This document shows, in pieces, positions 24,704 to 34,237 of a stretch of 64,000 nucleotides of DNA. Position numbers and translations under genes: made by a program. The stretch is from the NCBI RefSeq assembly GCF_002214585.1, contig NZ_CP014862.1, positions 1,488,001-1,552,000 on the forward strand. Direction: 5' to 3'. Positions within the stretch are counted from its first letter, which is position 1; every line of letters starts with the position of its first letter. The notes beneath the pieces are model-generated. The model was not told the origin of the DNA, did not search any database, and was given only the letters and a program-made list of their open reading frames with translations. Source of the stretch: Thermococcus profundus (GTDB lineage Archaea; Methanobacteriota_B; Thermococci; Thermococcales; Thermococcaceae).

Positions 24704-27325
24704 ATGAACAAATGGAAAGTGTTGCTAATTATAACTCTAATCCTAAGTATAGTGGCGAACGCTCCAGGAACTCAAGCGGCAACATTTCCAAAATCCGCTT
24801 TGGTGTTCTCTCAGTATCACAGTATAGCATGGGCCGGCGAATTATATGGCCACCCTGCCTTCGCGGCGTGGGGAGATTACGGTACGGCAGTGGTTATCCT
24901 CAATGAAGATGGAAAGCTCTACAAAGCATTCTTCCTTCCAGGATTCAACGCTCAGAGTGGAAGCAAGCTCGGGGATAACTTGATCCTCTCCAGCGGGAAA
25001 AAACTGGTTGAGATAAATCCTGAAGGAAAAATTGTCAACTCCTTGGAAACAGGCGAGGGGGAGTTTTTATATGGCATAACCAGCTCCAAAAACTCACTGT
25101 ACGTATGCCTCAACACGGACCCCTTAAAGATAGCAAAACTCGAGGAAAACCTGAAGGTCGAATGGGCAATTTCCATAAATGTATCCTTCGGTCCAATCGT
25201 TTCTCTCAGCAAGAGGGTACTCCTAAGCCCAACCTCAAACGGAGTTTACGTGGCTGGAACCCTAGCCGGAAAAGAGGGCAGTTGGATTGCCTTCATCTCA
25301 GAAAAGGGAGAAGTAAAGTGGGTCAAGATCATCCCGGGCTTCAGAGCAACCGCCGTCACCCCCACAGGTAAAGGGCTCCTGGTTGGAGGCATTGGACATT
25401 CCGAGGAGAAAATAAAATACACACCCCTCTTAACGCCCTTGTTTGGAACCACTCTACCCGATTACCAGCCAAAAATTCTGGAACTGTCGTACTCAGATGG
25501 AGAGCTAATATCGAGCAGGGAACTTACAATGATTTCAGCAATGGACTTGAGGGAAGAGATGGAGTCCAAAATGCTGGAGGAGCTAAGTATATGGGATAGA
25601 ACCCAAGGAGAGAGGATCAAAGAACAGCAGGGAGAAGAAGAGTACAAAAGAGTCAAAGAACAAGTGATGGAGGAGTTAAAGAGAAAGTACGGACTGGACA
25701 GAAAGGGGCCCATACCAGGAACTTTTAATCCAGTTCTTATCCCCGTGGATATGATTCCAGAAGACGGGAAAACTTACATCCTCGGCAAGTCCCTAGTTGG
25801 AAACTTTGAGGGGCATGCGTTCTCAGACTACTTAATAAAGCTTGATGAAAAGAGCAGTGTGATCACGGGAACTGCTTTCTGGAGAAGTCTGGGTGTGGGA
25901 GGTCACGTAATAAAACAGGGGGATTCTCTGTTCGTGGTAGGAATCGATTCTGGCTTCCCGATCGTTTACAAACTCTCAAAGGACCTCCAGGTGGAATGGT
26001 CACACATGTATTTCCCAAGATGGATAACGGACGTAATAACTGGCAACAAGATACAGTGGGTCATTCTATCAAGCTATTATCCTCAGAGCGGCTACATCCT
26101 ATCCTATTCCAACGGCACGCTCCGGGAGATCTTCCGTCTCCCCTCCTCAGCGGAACAAGTAGCATCTAACGGAAAAGAGCTTTATATCTCCAATTACAAC
26201 GGCGACTCAGTGATCGTCCTCCCAAGTAACGAGTCCTACCAGTTGCCAAACGAGGACAATTCCCCTCCGAATCCCCTAATGAAACCAAAGAGTTTCCTCG
26301 TCCCCCTTGAAAACGGCGTTCTTGTGAAGCCACGGACGTCCCGCTACCTGTACTATGTATCCCCCGATGGATCTGGATACAGGATCAACTATCCTAAAGT
26401 GGAAGGGGGAGGCTACAACGCAGGAAAAACAGTAATCTGGGACGACTCCAGGGTGGTTTTCGTTTCTCCCGAAGGGGACAAAATCAAGGCCACAGAGAGC
26501 ATAAAGCCCGTGAACGGGAAAATCCTTCAGGTTATCCCATACGAAGATGGCCTCTATGTTCTGCTGGGGAATTCTCCCTCGACCTGCCTGATCAACGTGG
26601 GTCCTGACGGCAAAACAAGGTGGGGCTGGAAAATTACGGGGGGGATCTTCCCAGTGGGAAATCTAAAAATGTACCCCCCAGTCGACGGAAAGTTGGTACT
26701 GAAGTATGAGTCAGAAGAGAACACGACCCTCATGGTGTTCTCTCCCGACGGAAGCTACCTAGGTAGCATCGAAGTTCCAAGGTGGAAGATGCACGATCCG
26801 AGGGTTATCTCAATAAACGGGAGCAGGATAACAGTTTTCTCACATGCCGCGCTCTCCGGGTTCAGAGAGCTAAAGCTGGAGATCCGCGCCAGAAACATGC
26901 CCTCAGGGAGCTGCAACAACGTGCCTTGGATCAAGGTAGCACCTCCGGCTGTTGACCAGGTGAAAATCACCTATCAGAGAACGGCAAGCAACGTCAGCAA
27001 AGTCGATTCAATTGAGAAACTCTACGTTTTCGATACCTCAGAGGTAGCGAAACTAGAGCAGGTTAAGAAGATTCAGGACATCAAAGGCATAGAATACGAT
27101 AACGCCACTTACATCCTCATGAACGAGTGGAAGCCGGTGGTTACCAACGAGAAACCAGTAATCCAGAAGACTGAGGTAAAGCTACTCCCCACGGAAGCCG
27201 TCGAGATAACAACGGTCTATACAAGGCCAGAAGAGAAATCATCCAACAAAAGCAAAGGTGACATTTGCGGTCCAGGGGCGGTAGTGCTTCTTGCCACGGC
27301 AGTCCTCATTCTAAAGCGTCGCTGA
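24704..27325 (+). CDS. Secreted CGP-CTERM protein with propeller-like repeats, 873 aa
   Basis: This is a large extracellular protein of unknown function. The signal peptide (MNKWKVLLIITLILSIVANA, about 1-27) is followed by repetitive beta-strand-rich modules with patterns such as LVEINPEGKIVNSLETG, YVSPDGSGYRI and LINVGPDGKTRWGWK, which resemble PQQ/WD-like propeller blades. A charged helical insertion lies at about 275-330. The C-terminus KGDICGPGAVVLLATAVL ending KRR is the CGP-CTERM sorting and anchoring signal. A TATA box lies near 24662 and GGTGAT before the ATG. It stands alone, and base composition is slightly more AT-rich than in neighbours. Confidence 0.83.
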   Translation: MNKWKVLLIITLILSIVANAPGTQAATFPKSALVFSQYHSIAWAGELYGHPAFAAWGDYGTAVVILNEDGKLYKAFFLPGFNAQSGSKLGDNLILSSGKKLVEINPEGKIVNSLETGEGEFLYGITSSKNSLYVCLNTDPLKIAKLEENLKVEWAISINVSFGPIVSLSKRVLLSPTSNGVYVAGTLAGKEGSWIAFISEKGEVKWVKIIPGFRATAVTPTGKGLLVGGIGHSEEKIKYTPLLTPLFGTTLPDYQPKILELSYSDGELISSRELTMISAMDLREEMESKMLEELSIWDRTQGERIKEQQGEEEYKRVKEQVMEELKRKYGLDRKGPIPGTFNPVLIPVDMIPEDGKTYILGKSLVGNFEGHAFSDYLIKLDEKSSVITGTAFWRSLGVGGHVIKQGDSLFVVGIDSGFPIVYKLSKDLQVEWSHMYFPRWITDVITGNKIQWVILSSYYPQSGYILSYSNGTLREIFRLPSSAEQVASNGKELYISNYNGDSVIVLPSNESYQLPNEDNSPPNPLMKPKSFLVPLENGVLVKPRTSRYLYYVSPDGSGYRINYPKVEGGGYNAGKTVIWDDSRVVFVSPEGDKIKATESIKPVNGKILQVIPYEDGLYVLLGNSPSTCLINVGPDGKTRWGWKITGGIFPVGNLKMYPPVDGKLVLKYESEENTTLMVFSPDGSYLGSIEVPRWKMHDPRVISINGSRITVFSHAALSGFRELKLEIRARNMPSGSCNNVPWIKVAPPAVDQVKITYQRTASNVSKVDSIEKLYVFDTSEVAKLEQVKKIQDIKGIEYDNATYILMNEWKPVVTNEKPVIQKTEVKLLPTEAVEITTVYTRPEEKSSNKSKGDICGPGAVVLLATAVLILKRR

Positions 27326-27373
27326 GGCGAAACTTTTTAACCTTCTTTTTTACCCTTTCCTGGAGGTGAGAGA

Positions 27374-27868
27374 TTGAAGACCCTATGGGCGCCCTGGAGG
27401 ATAGAGTACATACGCTCACCGAAGCATGAAGGATGTATATTCTGCGACTTCCCGAAGGAAAACCGGGATAAGGAGAGGCTCATCCTCTACAGGGGAAAAT
27501 ATTCTTTCGTGATAATGAACAACTACCCATACAACCCAGGCCACGTCATGATAGCCCCGTACAGGCACGTTGGAAAGTGGGAGGATCTAACCGACGATGA
27601 GCTCCTCGAGATTATGAAGCTCTCACAGCTTATGATAAAGGCCATAAAGAAAGCTATGAACCCCGACGGCTTCAACCTTGGTGTGAACCTCGGCAGGGTT
27701 GCCGGGGCCGGAATAGACGATCACGTTCACCTCCACATAGTCCCCCGCTGGAACGGAGACACGAACTTTATGCCGGTGGTAGCCGACACCAAGGTCATCC
27801 CCGAGTCCCTCCAGGAGGCCTACGACGAGCTCAAAAAAGCTATAGAGACAGTTCTGAAGGAGGAATAG
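27374..27868 (+). CDS. HIT family protein (histidine triad hydrolase)
   Basis: HIT proteins hydrolyse or transfer nucleotidyl groups of dinucleoside polyphosphates and AMP esters. The 164-residue protein shows a zinc-type CIFCDFPKE (about 16-24), NPGHVMIAPYRH and the triad HVHLHIVPRW (about 118-127). It is of the Ap4A phosphorylase/galactose-1-P uridylyltransferase-like HIT branch. The start is TTG at 27374, six bases after GGAGGTG. An ATG start is not available at a better position. A TATA-like ACTTTTTAACC lies at about 27330. Confidence 0.9.
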   Translation: MKTLWAPWRIEYIRSPKHEGCIFCDFPKENRDKERLILYRGKYSFVIMNNYPYNPGHVMIAPYRHVGKWEDLTDDELLEIMKLSQLMIKAIKKAMNPDGFNLGVNLGRVAGAGIDDHVHLHIVPRWNGDTNFMPVVADTKVIPESLQEAYDELKKAIETVLKEE

Positions 27869-27908
27869 TCCTTCTGGATTTTTTCTGTCCCCTCCTATCC
27901 CCTCCGAT

Positions 27909-28973
27909 TCACTCCCATTCCACCGGTTCATCCTTTGCGAGCGCAAACTTTAGATAACCGTAGACGTGAAGCGAGAGGTAGAAAGCCGCCCAGAACCACA
28001 GGACAAATGGAAAGAGCAGGATTTCTCTAAGAAGGCCCCTTTCTTTCCACACGGCAACCGCCATCGTAAAGATTTCAAAGGCCAGAAAGACTGCCAGGAG
28101 AACCCACCTTCCCAGGGCCATTGCAGTGAGGGGAAAGAGAACGTCGGCAAGGGCAACCCCATCGCTTATCACCAGAAACGCTCTCTCCTTGAGGGGTCCG
28201 CTACCAAGCTTGGGAAGGTCCCCCAGGAACCACCTCCTCCTCTGCCTCCACAGTCTTCTGAGGGAAGTCGGCATCCTGACCCAGACCCTTGCATCGGGCG
28301 CGTAAACGACTCTTCCAAGCTCTTTGAGGGCAATTGTCGTCGCGTAGTCCTCGACCGGATCCTCAACAAAGCCCCCAACCTTCTCCAGAGCATCCCTCCT
28401 GAAGGCCGAAACCGGACCGGGAGCAAGGCTCAGATTATTGACCTCATGAGCCCTCCTGAAGATCGCTATCCTGAGGTGCTCTATATCCTGCGCCAGCTCC
28501 AAAAAACTCCCCGGAAAGACCCTGACCTGCCCGCCAACGGCGACCACATCCTCTCCATAAAACCTCTCGATGAGCCTTCCAACGGCCTTCTCATCCAGCC
28601 ATCCATCGGCGTCGGTCGTAACGATGACTTCACCGGAAGCTACGCTGAGCCCCTTGTTCAGGGCATTCGCCTTCCCCGAGTGGGGAACTCTGATGACCTT
28701 CAGACGGGGATCGTTTATCGACGAAGCGACTTTGTACGTGTTATCAGTCGAACCGTCGTCGACAACTATGACCTCAATGTTGGGATAATCCTGTTCCAGA
28801 GCGGCTTTTGCTGCCCTGCCTATGTTATCCTCCTCGTTGTGGGCGGGTATAATAATGCTGACCTCGGGCTTCCATCCACGGGTGGAGTATCCCTTCCCAA
28901 AGCTCAGCAGGTACCTGAGAAAGAAGTGGCCGTCCCAAAGCAGGATCATCACGAGCATAGCTTCCGCTATCAT
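27909..28973 (-). CDS. Family 2 glycosyltransferase (processive type)
   Basis: The 354-residue protein has an N-terminal membrane helix, a GT-A domain (VSIIIPAHNEEDNIG; VVDDGSTDNTY; TTDADGWLD as DxD), the acceptor-site ED in EDYATTIAL and RRQRRRWFLGD as (Q/R)xxRW. C-terminal membrane helices then begin at about 260. This is the plan of processive inverting synthases (cellulose/hyaluronan-type). The longer reading to 28991 is less likely, because TTTTAAA on the minus strand lies 25 bases before 28973, suggesting a short leader. The product is not predictable. Confidence 0.82.
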   Translation of the reverse strand: MIAEAMLVMILLWDGHFFLRYLLSFGKGYSTRGWKPEVSIIIPAHNEEDNIGRAAKAALEQDYPNIEVIVVDDGSTDNTYKVASSINDPRLKVIRVPHSGKANALNKGLSVASGEVIVTTDADGWLDEKAVGRLIERFYGEDVVAVGGQVRVFPGSFLELAQDIEHLRIAIFRRAHEVNNLSLAPGPVSAFRRDALEKVGGFVEDPVEDYATTIALKELGRVVYAPDARVWVRMPTSLRRLWRQRRRWFLGDLPKLGSGPLKERAFLVISDGVALADVLFPLTAMALGRWVLLAVFLAFEIFTMAVAVWKERGLLREILLFPFVLWFWAAFYLSLHVYGYLKFALAKDEPVEWE

Positions 28974-29005
28974 CGCCCCATTATCTCTCATGGAGTTTAA
29001 AAGGC

Positions 29006-29665
29006 CTACTCAGCCTTTTCCTTTTTCTTTCCCAACCGAACCATCCTAACGACCTTAACGGTCTCCTTCCCAATTGGATCATTCGAGAGAACCTCAACAC
29101 CCTTCAGATGGAGGAGCGAGAAGGGGTAGTCGAGGACGGCGTATATCAGGAGAGTAAGGGCAATGAGAAGGATGTACTGAAGCCAGAAATTGCTGGAGCT
29201 GACGAGCACCGAGAGAAGAAAGCTCCCCAGAAAGCTCACAGCAAAGTTTATTCCGGAGCGGTGCCTGTATCTCCTCCCGCCAATCCTCTTCCCCACTATC
29301 ACCTTGAGAAGGGCCTCAAGTCCTTCCCTGCTCTTCACGTTGAAGAAGAGCGTGAACTCGGGCTTGAGTTCCCCTTCCGGTTTAAGGAACACCTGGGGAA
29401 ACGCCAGGTAGAACATCCTGCTTGTTTCATCGGTAAGTTCGACTATCTCAATGGACTTTCTTGAGTAGAGCCCGTCGACATAGGAGGCGAGAACATCCGG
29501 ATCGGGTTCGAGCAGTCTGACGAACTCAACTCCAGCGGTCTTGAAAAGGGCTTCCAGCTTTGATGTGCAAGCCGAAAGAAGGCCACATTTAATCCGGCTG
29601 TACATGAGGTACTTCCGTACTCCCCAGCTCAGGATAGCCCCAAGGGTTCTCTGCTTTAACGACAT
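29006..29665 (-). CDS. Membrane protein of unknown function, 219 aa
   Basis: I see no known family. A soluble N-terminal part contains FVRLLEPDPDVLASYVDGLY (about 47-66), then a stretch of FFNVKSREGLEALLKVIVG, followed by two membrane helices (about 141-180) and a positive tail. The general plan (LLEPD box, GL-rich element, two helices) is shared with the next gene at 29760-30263, so they may be paralogues. The start at 29665 lies about 28 bases from a TATA-like GTTTTTAAG and appears leaderless. Confidence 0.6.
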   Translation of the reverse strand: MSLKQRTLGAILSWGVRKYLMYSRIKCGLLSACTSKLEALFKTAGVEFVRLLEPDPDVLASYVDGLYSRKSIEIVELTDETSRMFYLAFPQVFLKPEGELKPEFTLFFNVKSREGLEALLKVIVGKRIGGRRYRHRSGINFAVSFLGSFLLSVLVSSSNFWLQYILLIALTLLIYAVLDYPFSLLHLKGVEVLSNDPIGKETVKVVRMVRLGKKKEKAE

Positions 29666-29710
29666 CGGAGTTTATACTACTGAAATTCTTAAAAACGTTG
29701 CCCGAACAAA

Positions 29711-29720
29711 CATTTAAATG
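29711..29720 (+). promoter_or_regulatory. TATA box for C/D box sRNA
   Basis: ACATTTAAATG on the plus strand is about 25 bases upstream of the start of the C/D RNA at about 29737. No protein gene follows on this strand, so the promoter appears to be dedicated to the small RNA. Confidence 0.6.
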
Positions 29721-29736
29721 CCCCACAGTTCAAAAG

Positions 29737-29797
29737 CGGGGGATGATGAGCTATTTCCCTCACTCCGACCGGTGACGAGGAGCCGATGCTCTGACCC
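29737..29797 (+). ncRNA. C/D box guide RNA (candidate sRNA)
   Basis: In order, the sequence has C box ATGATGA (29743-29749), a 15-base guide, D'-like CCGA (29765-29768), C'-like TGACGA (29773-29778), a 12-base guide and D box CTGA (29791-29794). The ends can pair (GGGG with CCC). The first guide would match GTGAGGGAAA, a sequence known in 23S rRNA, which suggests 2'-O-methylation there. D' and C' are imperfect. The gene overlaps the antisense 3' end of the 167-residue membrane protein. Confidence 0.7.
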
Positions 29798-30263
29798 TCT
29801 TCTTTTTATAGCCCCTTACGATACCTCCAAAAACGCTGAAGAAAACACCAATGAATAGGAGCAAATTGTTTATCTCCGAGAGCATACGGTAGCGGTAGCC
29901 AGCGTAGGATAAAACCGCTATTCCTGCCAGGATCAGGGCACCACTCAGAGCTGACTTCTCTGAACTCCCACTGGTTATCTCTTTCGCCACCTTTGACAGG
30001 CCATTTTCCTTCTGAACAAGGAACTCGTAGGCCTCTCTGCACTGAAGTCCCTCGATCTTTCCCGAGACAACGTACACAACGGAGTAATCTCCAGCGCTGA
30101 CCTTGAGAATCGTTATAACCTCTGAAGTCTGGGCGATCTGGAGAAGGGCATCGGTGAGAGTCTGGGCATCAGGCTCTAAAAGTTTGAGGTAGCCCTTTAT
30201 ATTGAGGTCTTTTGGCTCATCTTCCATGATGCAGTAGAGAACGATGAATCTGGCTTTCATCAT
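29760..30263 (-). CDS. Membrane protein of unknown function, 167 aa
   Basis: The N-terminal portion has YLKLLEPDAQTLTDALLQIA (about 25-44) and VVYVVSGKIEG, then VQKENGLSKVAKEITSG and two hydrophobic helices (about 107-150) with a basic tail. The arrangement parallels the gene at 29006-29665. No enzymatic motif is visible. The start follows no good ribosome site, and a weak TATA lies upstream, so a leaderless mRNA is possible. The last codons are overlapped by the C/D RNA on the opposite strand. Confidence 0.6.
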   Translation of the reverse strand: MMKARFIVLYCIMEDEPKDLNIKGYLKLLEPDAQTLTDALLQIAQTSEVITILKVSAGDYSVVYVVSGKIEGLQCREAYEFLVQKENGLSKVAKEITSGSSEKSALSGALILAGIAVLSYAGYRYRMLSEINNLLLFIGVFFSVFGGIVRGYKKKRVRASAPRHRSE

Positions 30264-30301
30264 CGCTCACAAGGGAAATAAAAGAAAAGGCCTTAAAAAC
30301 C

Positions 30302-32191
30302 TCAGCTCGCCATCTCCTGAATCTTCTTCCTGACGAGAGAGCTCACAAGCTTTCCGTCGGCCCTTCCGCGGAGCTTCGCCATGGCCCTTCCCATTATCAT
30401 GCCCATCGCTCCCATGCCCTTGGCTTTGATGACGTCAATGTTGGCCTGTACCACTTCATCGATGATTCTCTCCACCTCTTCCTCGCTGAGGAGGGTTAAG
30501 CCTTTCTCCTCTGCTACTCCCTTAGCCGTCTTCTCCGGGTGAAGGGCGAGCTCCTTGAATATCTCCTCAAAGGCCTCCTTGGCTATCTTTCCTTCGAGAT
30601 ATAGCTCAAAGGCCTCCCTGATGTGCTCATCGGTGACGTTCTCTATCGGAACCTCTTTCTTGAGGCCCTTGAGAACAACCACGAGTATTGAAGCGGCGAG
30701 CGAGGGTTTGACGCCCCTCTGAATAAGCTCCTCGAAGAGCTCATCGCGCTCATCGTTCACCAGCGTCTCGGCTAAGCTTCTGTCTATCTTGTACTCCTTA
30801 ACATAGCGCTCAACCCTCTCCTGCGGGAGCTCAGGCAGGTTTGCCTTTATCCTCTCCTTCTCCTCAGGCGGGAGGAATATCGAGGGTATGTCCGTCTCTG
30901 GATACATCCTCGCCTTACCAGGAAGAGGACGCATGTATTGGGTGTTGCCGTCTGGCAGGGCCCTCCTCGTCTCCTCTGGGACGCCTTCGATTGCTTCCCT
31001 TGCCCTATTGAGGACTTCGCGGAGCGCGTTCTTGGCAGTCTCTTCCTCGGCGGCAACCAGAACGAAGGCGTCTTCCTCTCCCAACTCAAGTTTTTCGATA
31101 ACAGCGTTAACCTCTAATTCTGTAATTCCATAATTCGGCAGTTCATCGATGTGGAATATTCCTTTCACGTACTTCTTGGCCCTGTCTGCCATCTCAGTTC
31201 CGAGCCTTCTCCCCGGCTGTACCTCCTTTCCGATGAGGCCGCGGAACTTGGGGAGCTTCACCGCGAGAACCTTGCCGCCCTTCTTTATTGCCCTAGCGAT
31301 TATCTTCGAGCCCGTGTTCTGGAAGACATCTGTCACATCGTAGAACTCCTCTTTGAGATCCTCAGGCTTAACGCACCTCTTCTTCAGCTCGTCCCTTATC
31401 TTGAGCAGGTTGAGCTGTCTTTCAACTTCCCTCTCTATGATGAGCGGGATCATGTCGAGCTCCTGGACGCCCTTTATCTCGACCCTCGCTCCTCCCCTGA
31501 TCGAGACGTTGAGGTCCTGCCTGATGGTTCCAAGACCGCGCTTGACCTTTCTGGTGGCCCTCAAAGCGTCGCCTATGTACTTGGCAACGACTTTAGCCTG
31601 CTCCGGGTGGTGTATGTCTGGAGTGGTACTTATCTCAACCAGCGGTATTCCAAGGCGGTCAAGGCGGTAGATTACCTCTTTCTCCTTCCTTTCGACGATT
31701 CTGCATGCGTCCTCCTCAAGGCAGACCGTCGGGATCCCCACGCTTCCCCAAGGGGTGTCAACCTTCCCGTTCATGGCAACTATTGCCGTCCTCTGGAAGC
31801 CGGAGACGTTGGAACCGTCTATAACGATTTTGCGCATGAAGTGAACTTCATCGACGGGCTTGGCGTTGAGGAGGTAGCTTATCTGGAGTGCCACCTCAAG
31901 GGCCTCCCTGTCCGGTCCCCTCGGCGGCTCCTCATCCATATAAACGAGGTCTGTAAGCTTATAGTTGCCCTCGTAGATGAACTTCTTTCCCTTCTTGAAT
32001 TCCTCAAGGGCCGCTGGATCAATCTCCCCAAGCTCGCTCATCGTCGGCCTCAAACGGCGCTCAAAGGTGAAATCAACCTCGTCGCTTAGCTCGCTCGGGA
32101 CTGGTGAAAACAGCTTCTTGGTATCAAGCTGTCTGTGAATCTCGAGACCGACCTTAAGGCCAAGCTCCTCGTAGTTAAACTTATCTGTCAT
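30302..32191 (-). CDS. gatE: Glutamyl-tRNA(Gln) amidotransferase subunit E
   Basis: GatE is the kinase and transamidation subunit of the archaeal GatDE complex, which converts Glu-tRNA(Gln) to Gln-tRNA(Gln). The 629-residue protein has the GatB/E domain ([31 protein letters not shown]-like ending [13 protein letters not shown], and [16 protein letters not shown]) and, from about 480, the helical tail that recognises tRNA and ends [15 protein letters not shown]-like. ATG 32191 is favoured over 32200/32197, which lie in the ribosome site. It starts six bases after the gatD stop, forming gatDE. Confidence 0.95.
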   Translation of the reverse strand: MTDKFNYEELGLKVGLEIHRQLDTKKLFSPVPSELSDEVDFTFERRLRPTMSELGEIDPAALEEFKKGKKFIYEGNYKLTDLVYMDEEPPRGPDREALEVALQISYLLNAKPVDEVHFMRKIVIDGSNVSGFQRTAIVAMNGKVDTPWGSVGIPTVCLEEDACRIVERKEKEVIYRLDRLGIPLVEISTTPDIHHPEQAKVVAKYIGDALRATRKVKRGLGTIRQDLNVSIRGGARVEIKGVQELDMIPLIIEREVERQLNLLKIRDELKKRCVKPEDLKEEFYDVTDVFQNTGSKIIARAIKKGGKVLAVKLPKFRGLIGKEVQPGRRLGTEMADRAKKYVKGIFHIDELPNYGITELEVNAVIEKLELGEEDAFVLVAAEEETAKNALREVLNRAREAIEGVPEETRRALPDGNTQYMRPLPGKARMYPETDIPSIFLPPEEKERIKANLPELPQERVERYVKEYKIDRSLAETLVNDERDELFEELIQRGVKPSLAASILVVVLKGLKKEVPIENVTDEHIREAFELYLEGKIAKEAFEEIFKELALHPEKTAKGVAEEKGLTLLSEEEVERIIDEVVQANIDVIKAKGMGAMGMIMGRAMAKLRGRADGKLVSSLVRKKIQEMAS

Positions 32192-32196
32192 CGTCA

Positions 32197-33513
32197 TCAC
32201 CTCAGGAAGGTGTCAAACCTCGTGTAGGGCGTTATCTCGCCGGCGTAGTTGGTCAACATCATCTTTTTCACTTCTCCAAGGTCATCGGTGTGTCCGAGAA
32301 CCCAGCCGAGCTTGACGTAGGCCGTCTCTGGAAGCATGTCCTCGCAGGGTATAACTCCAGCCTTTAGGAGCCTCCTTCCGGTTGAGTAGACGTTGAGGTT
32401 AACCCTTCCGTAGAGGCACTGACTCGTCATGCATACGGCAACGCCGCTCTCAACGGCCCTCTCAATGGCAGGAATCATATCGTTGGGAGTGTGGCCTAGT
32501 CCTGTTCCCTCGAGGACGATTCCCTTGTAGCCTTTATCAACAAGGAACTCAAGGAGCTCGCTTGTTATGCCAGGATAGATTTTGAGTATGGCCACTCTCT
32601 CCTCAAACCTGTCGTCAACCTCAACTTCGCCCTCACTCCTCTTCCTGTAGTCGTCCCTGAGGTACTCAATCTTGCCATCCGGCCAGACCTTTGCTATCGG
32701 AACGTCGTTGATGCTCCTGAACGTGTCCCTCCTGCTCGTGTGCATCTTCCTGACCTTTGTGCCGCGGTGGGCCAGGCAGTAGGTATCGCCCGTCTCTCCG
32801 TGCATGACCACCATTACTTCAGCGGCATCGGCCGTCGCCATCCTCGTGGCGCAGATGAGGTTCGTTGCTGCGTCGCTGCTCGGCCTGTCGGAACTCCTCT
32901 GGGAGCCAACCAAGACAACGGGTTTGGTGAGGTTCCCCAGCATGAAGCTGAGTGCGGCTGAGGTGTAGCCCATCGTGTCCGTTCCGTGGGCAATGACAAC
33001 GCCGTCCTCACCTGAGTTGAGGGCTTTGGCGGCTTCCCTGGCTATTCTCTTCCAGTACTCCGGCTTCATGTCCTCGCTCATTATGTTGAAGAGGAGCTTG
33101 GGTGTTATGTTCGCGATGTCGAATATTTCTGGAACGGCCTTAGCAAGCTCCTCCGCAGTGAAGGCCGCGTGAACGGCTCCAGTTTTGTAGTCTATCCTGC
33201 TCGCTATCGTTCCACCGGTTCCGAGGATGGTGACGTCTGGTAGCCCTTCCTTCCTCGGCAGGACTTCTCTGAACTCCATCTTGGGAGCTTCCTTCGCCTT
33301 CTCAACGACCTCGATGCTCTCTATTGCGTCTATCAGAACTCCGATGTTGTAGCCGTTGTCGAGCTTGATAGTCAGCGTCTCTCCCGGGGAGAGTTCGTAG
33401 GGAGGCATGACTATGCCTTCGTAGACTGTCCCGTCCTTTTCAACGACTTTTATCAGATCCCCGATTTTCAGACCGTTCTTCTTCATGAAAACATCGACTT
33501 TGCGCTCTCTCAT
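32197..33513 (-). CDS. gatD: Glutamyl-tRNA(Gln) amidotransferase subunit D (asparaginase-like)
   Basis: GatD is the glutaminase-type subunit that generates ammonia for GatE. The 438-residue protein has an N-terminal beta-barrel (about 1-70), then the L-asparaginase fold with [19 protein letters not shown] (Thr nucleophile, about 93-101), [12 protein letters not shown] and [16 protein letters not shown] as second Thr/Asp site. ATG 33513 follows GAGGGGG. TTG 33519 is a weaker alternative. It is the first gene of gatDE. Confidence 0.95.
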   Translation of the reverse strand: MRERKVDVFMKKNGLKIGDLIKVVEKDGTVYEGIVMPPYELSPGETLTIKLDNGYNIGVLIDAIESIEVVEKAKEAPKMEFREVLPRKEGLPDVTILGTGGTIASRIDYKTGAVHAAFTAEELAKAVPEIFDIANITPKLLFNIMSEDMKPEYWKRIAREAAKALNSGEDGVVIAHGTDTMGYTSAALSFMLGNLTKPVVLVGSQRSSDRPSSDAATNLICATRMATADAAEVMVVMHGETGDTYCLAHRGTKVRKMHTSRRDTFRSINDVPIAKVWPDGKIEYLRDDYRKRSEGEVEVDDRFEERVAILKIYPGITSELLEFLVDKGYKGIVLEGTGLGHTPNDMIPAIERAVESGVAVCMTSQCLYGRVNLNVYSTGRRLLKAGVIPCEDMLPETAYVKLGWVLGHTDDLGEVKKMMLTNYAGEITPYTRFDTFLR

Positions 33514-33604
33514 ATCCAACCCCCTCTAAAGTTCGTCGAGTACTATAAAACGCTACCGGAGGATGCCTTATAAGCCCTTTTTTCCTAACCCCGCTGGTGG
33601 TTGA

Positions 33605-34237
33605 ATGGATCTGGAAGACATAGTCGAGGCCATAAGGCGCGAGCTTGATGAGAAGGACGCCTTACGGGAAGAGGCGCTTAGAATAACGAGGGAAATAGTG
33701 AGGCTGAGTGGGGACACGGTCAAGGCTATTCACCGAGGCGACATCCCCACAGCCAGAGCCCGCTTTGCGGAGGCAGAGGAGAGGGTTAGGAAGCTGAAGG
33801 AGAAGCTCAGGAATCATCCAGACCTCTATCACACGGGCTACGTCCAGAGTGCCCATCAGGAGTACGTCGAAGCGGCGCTTCTGCTGAGCTACGTAACGGG
33901 GGAGAGCTACCCACATCCAGGGGAGCTGGACGTCCCCAAGGCGGATTACGCCCTGGGGCTTGGAGACTTCATAGGGGAACTCAGGAGGTACTTCCTCCTC
34001 AGGCTTCTTGAGAACGATATGGAAAGGGCAGAGAGAGCTTATCGGGAGATGGAGAGGGTGTACAACGCACTGATGACCCTTGAATACCCCAAAGGGCTCG
34101 TTAACGTGAGGACCAAACAGGATCAGGCCAGACACATACTCGAGAGAACGCTTGAGGATCTCACGAGGGCAAAGTTCAGCATGAGGCTCGAAGAGAAGCT
34201 GAGAGCGGCGGTGGGAAATGGAGAGGATCCCCAGTGA
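33605..34237 (+). CDS. Translin family protein
   Basis: The 210-residue all-helical protein matches archaeal translins: [20 protein letters not shown] (about 22-41), [18 protein letters not shown] (about 77-94), [20 protein letters not shown] (about 114-134) and an acidic face that in other translins supports RNA cleavage. Archaeal translin is an octameric single-strand nucleic-acid binding protein or nuclease. The ATG follows GGTGG. Its end overlaps the start of endonuclease V by 20 bases, implying coupled translation. Confidence 0.88.
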   Translation: MDLEDIVEAIRRELDEKDALREEALRITREIVRLSGDTVKAIHRGDIPTARARFAEAEERVRKLKEKLRNHPDLYHTGYVQSAHQEYVEAALLLSYVTGESYPHPGELDVPKADYALGLGDFIGELRRYFLLRLLENDMERAERAYREMERVYNALMTLEYPKGLVNVRTKQDQARHILERTLEDLTRAKFSMRLEEKLRAAVGNGEDPQ

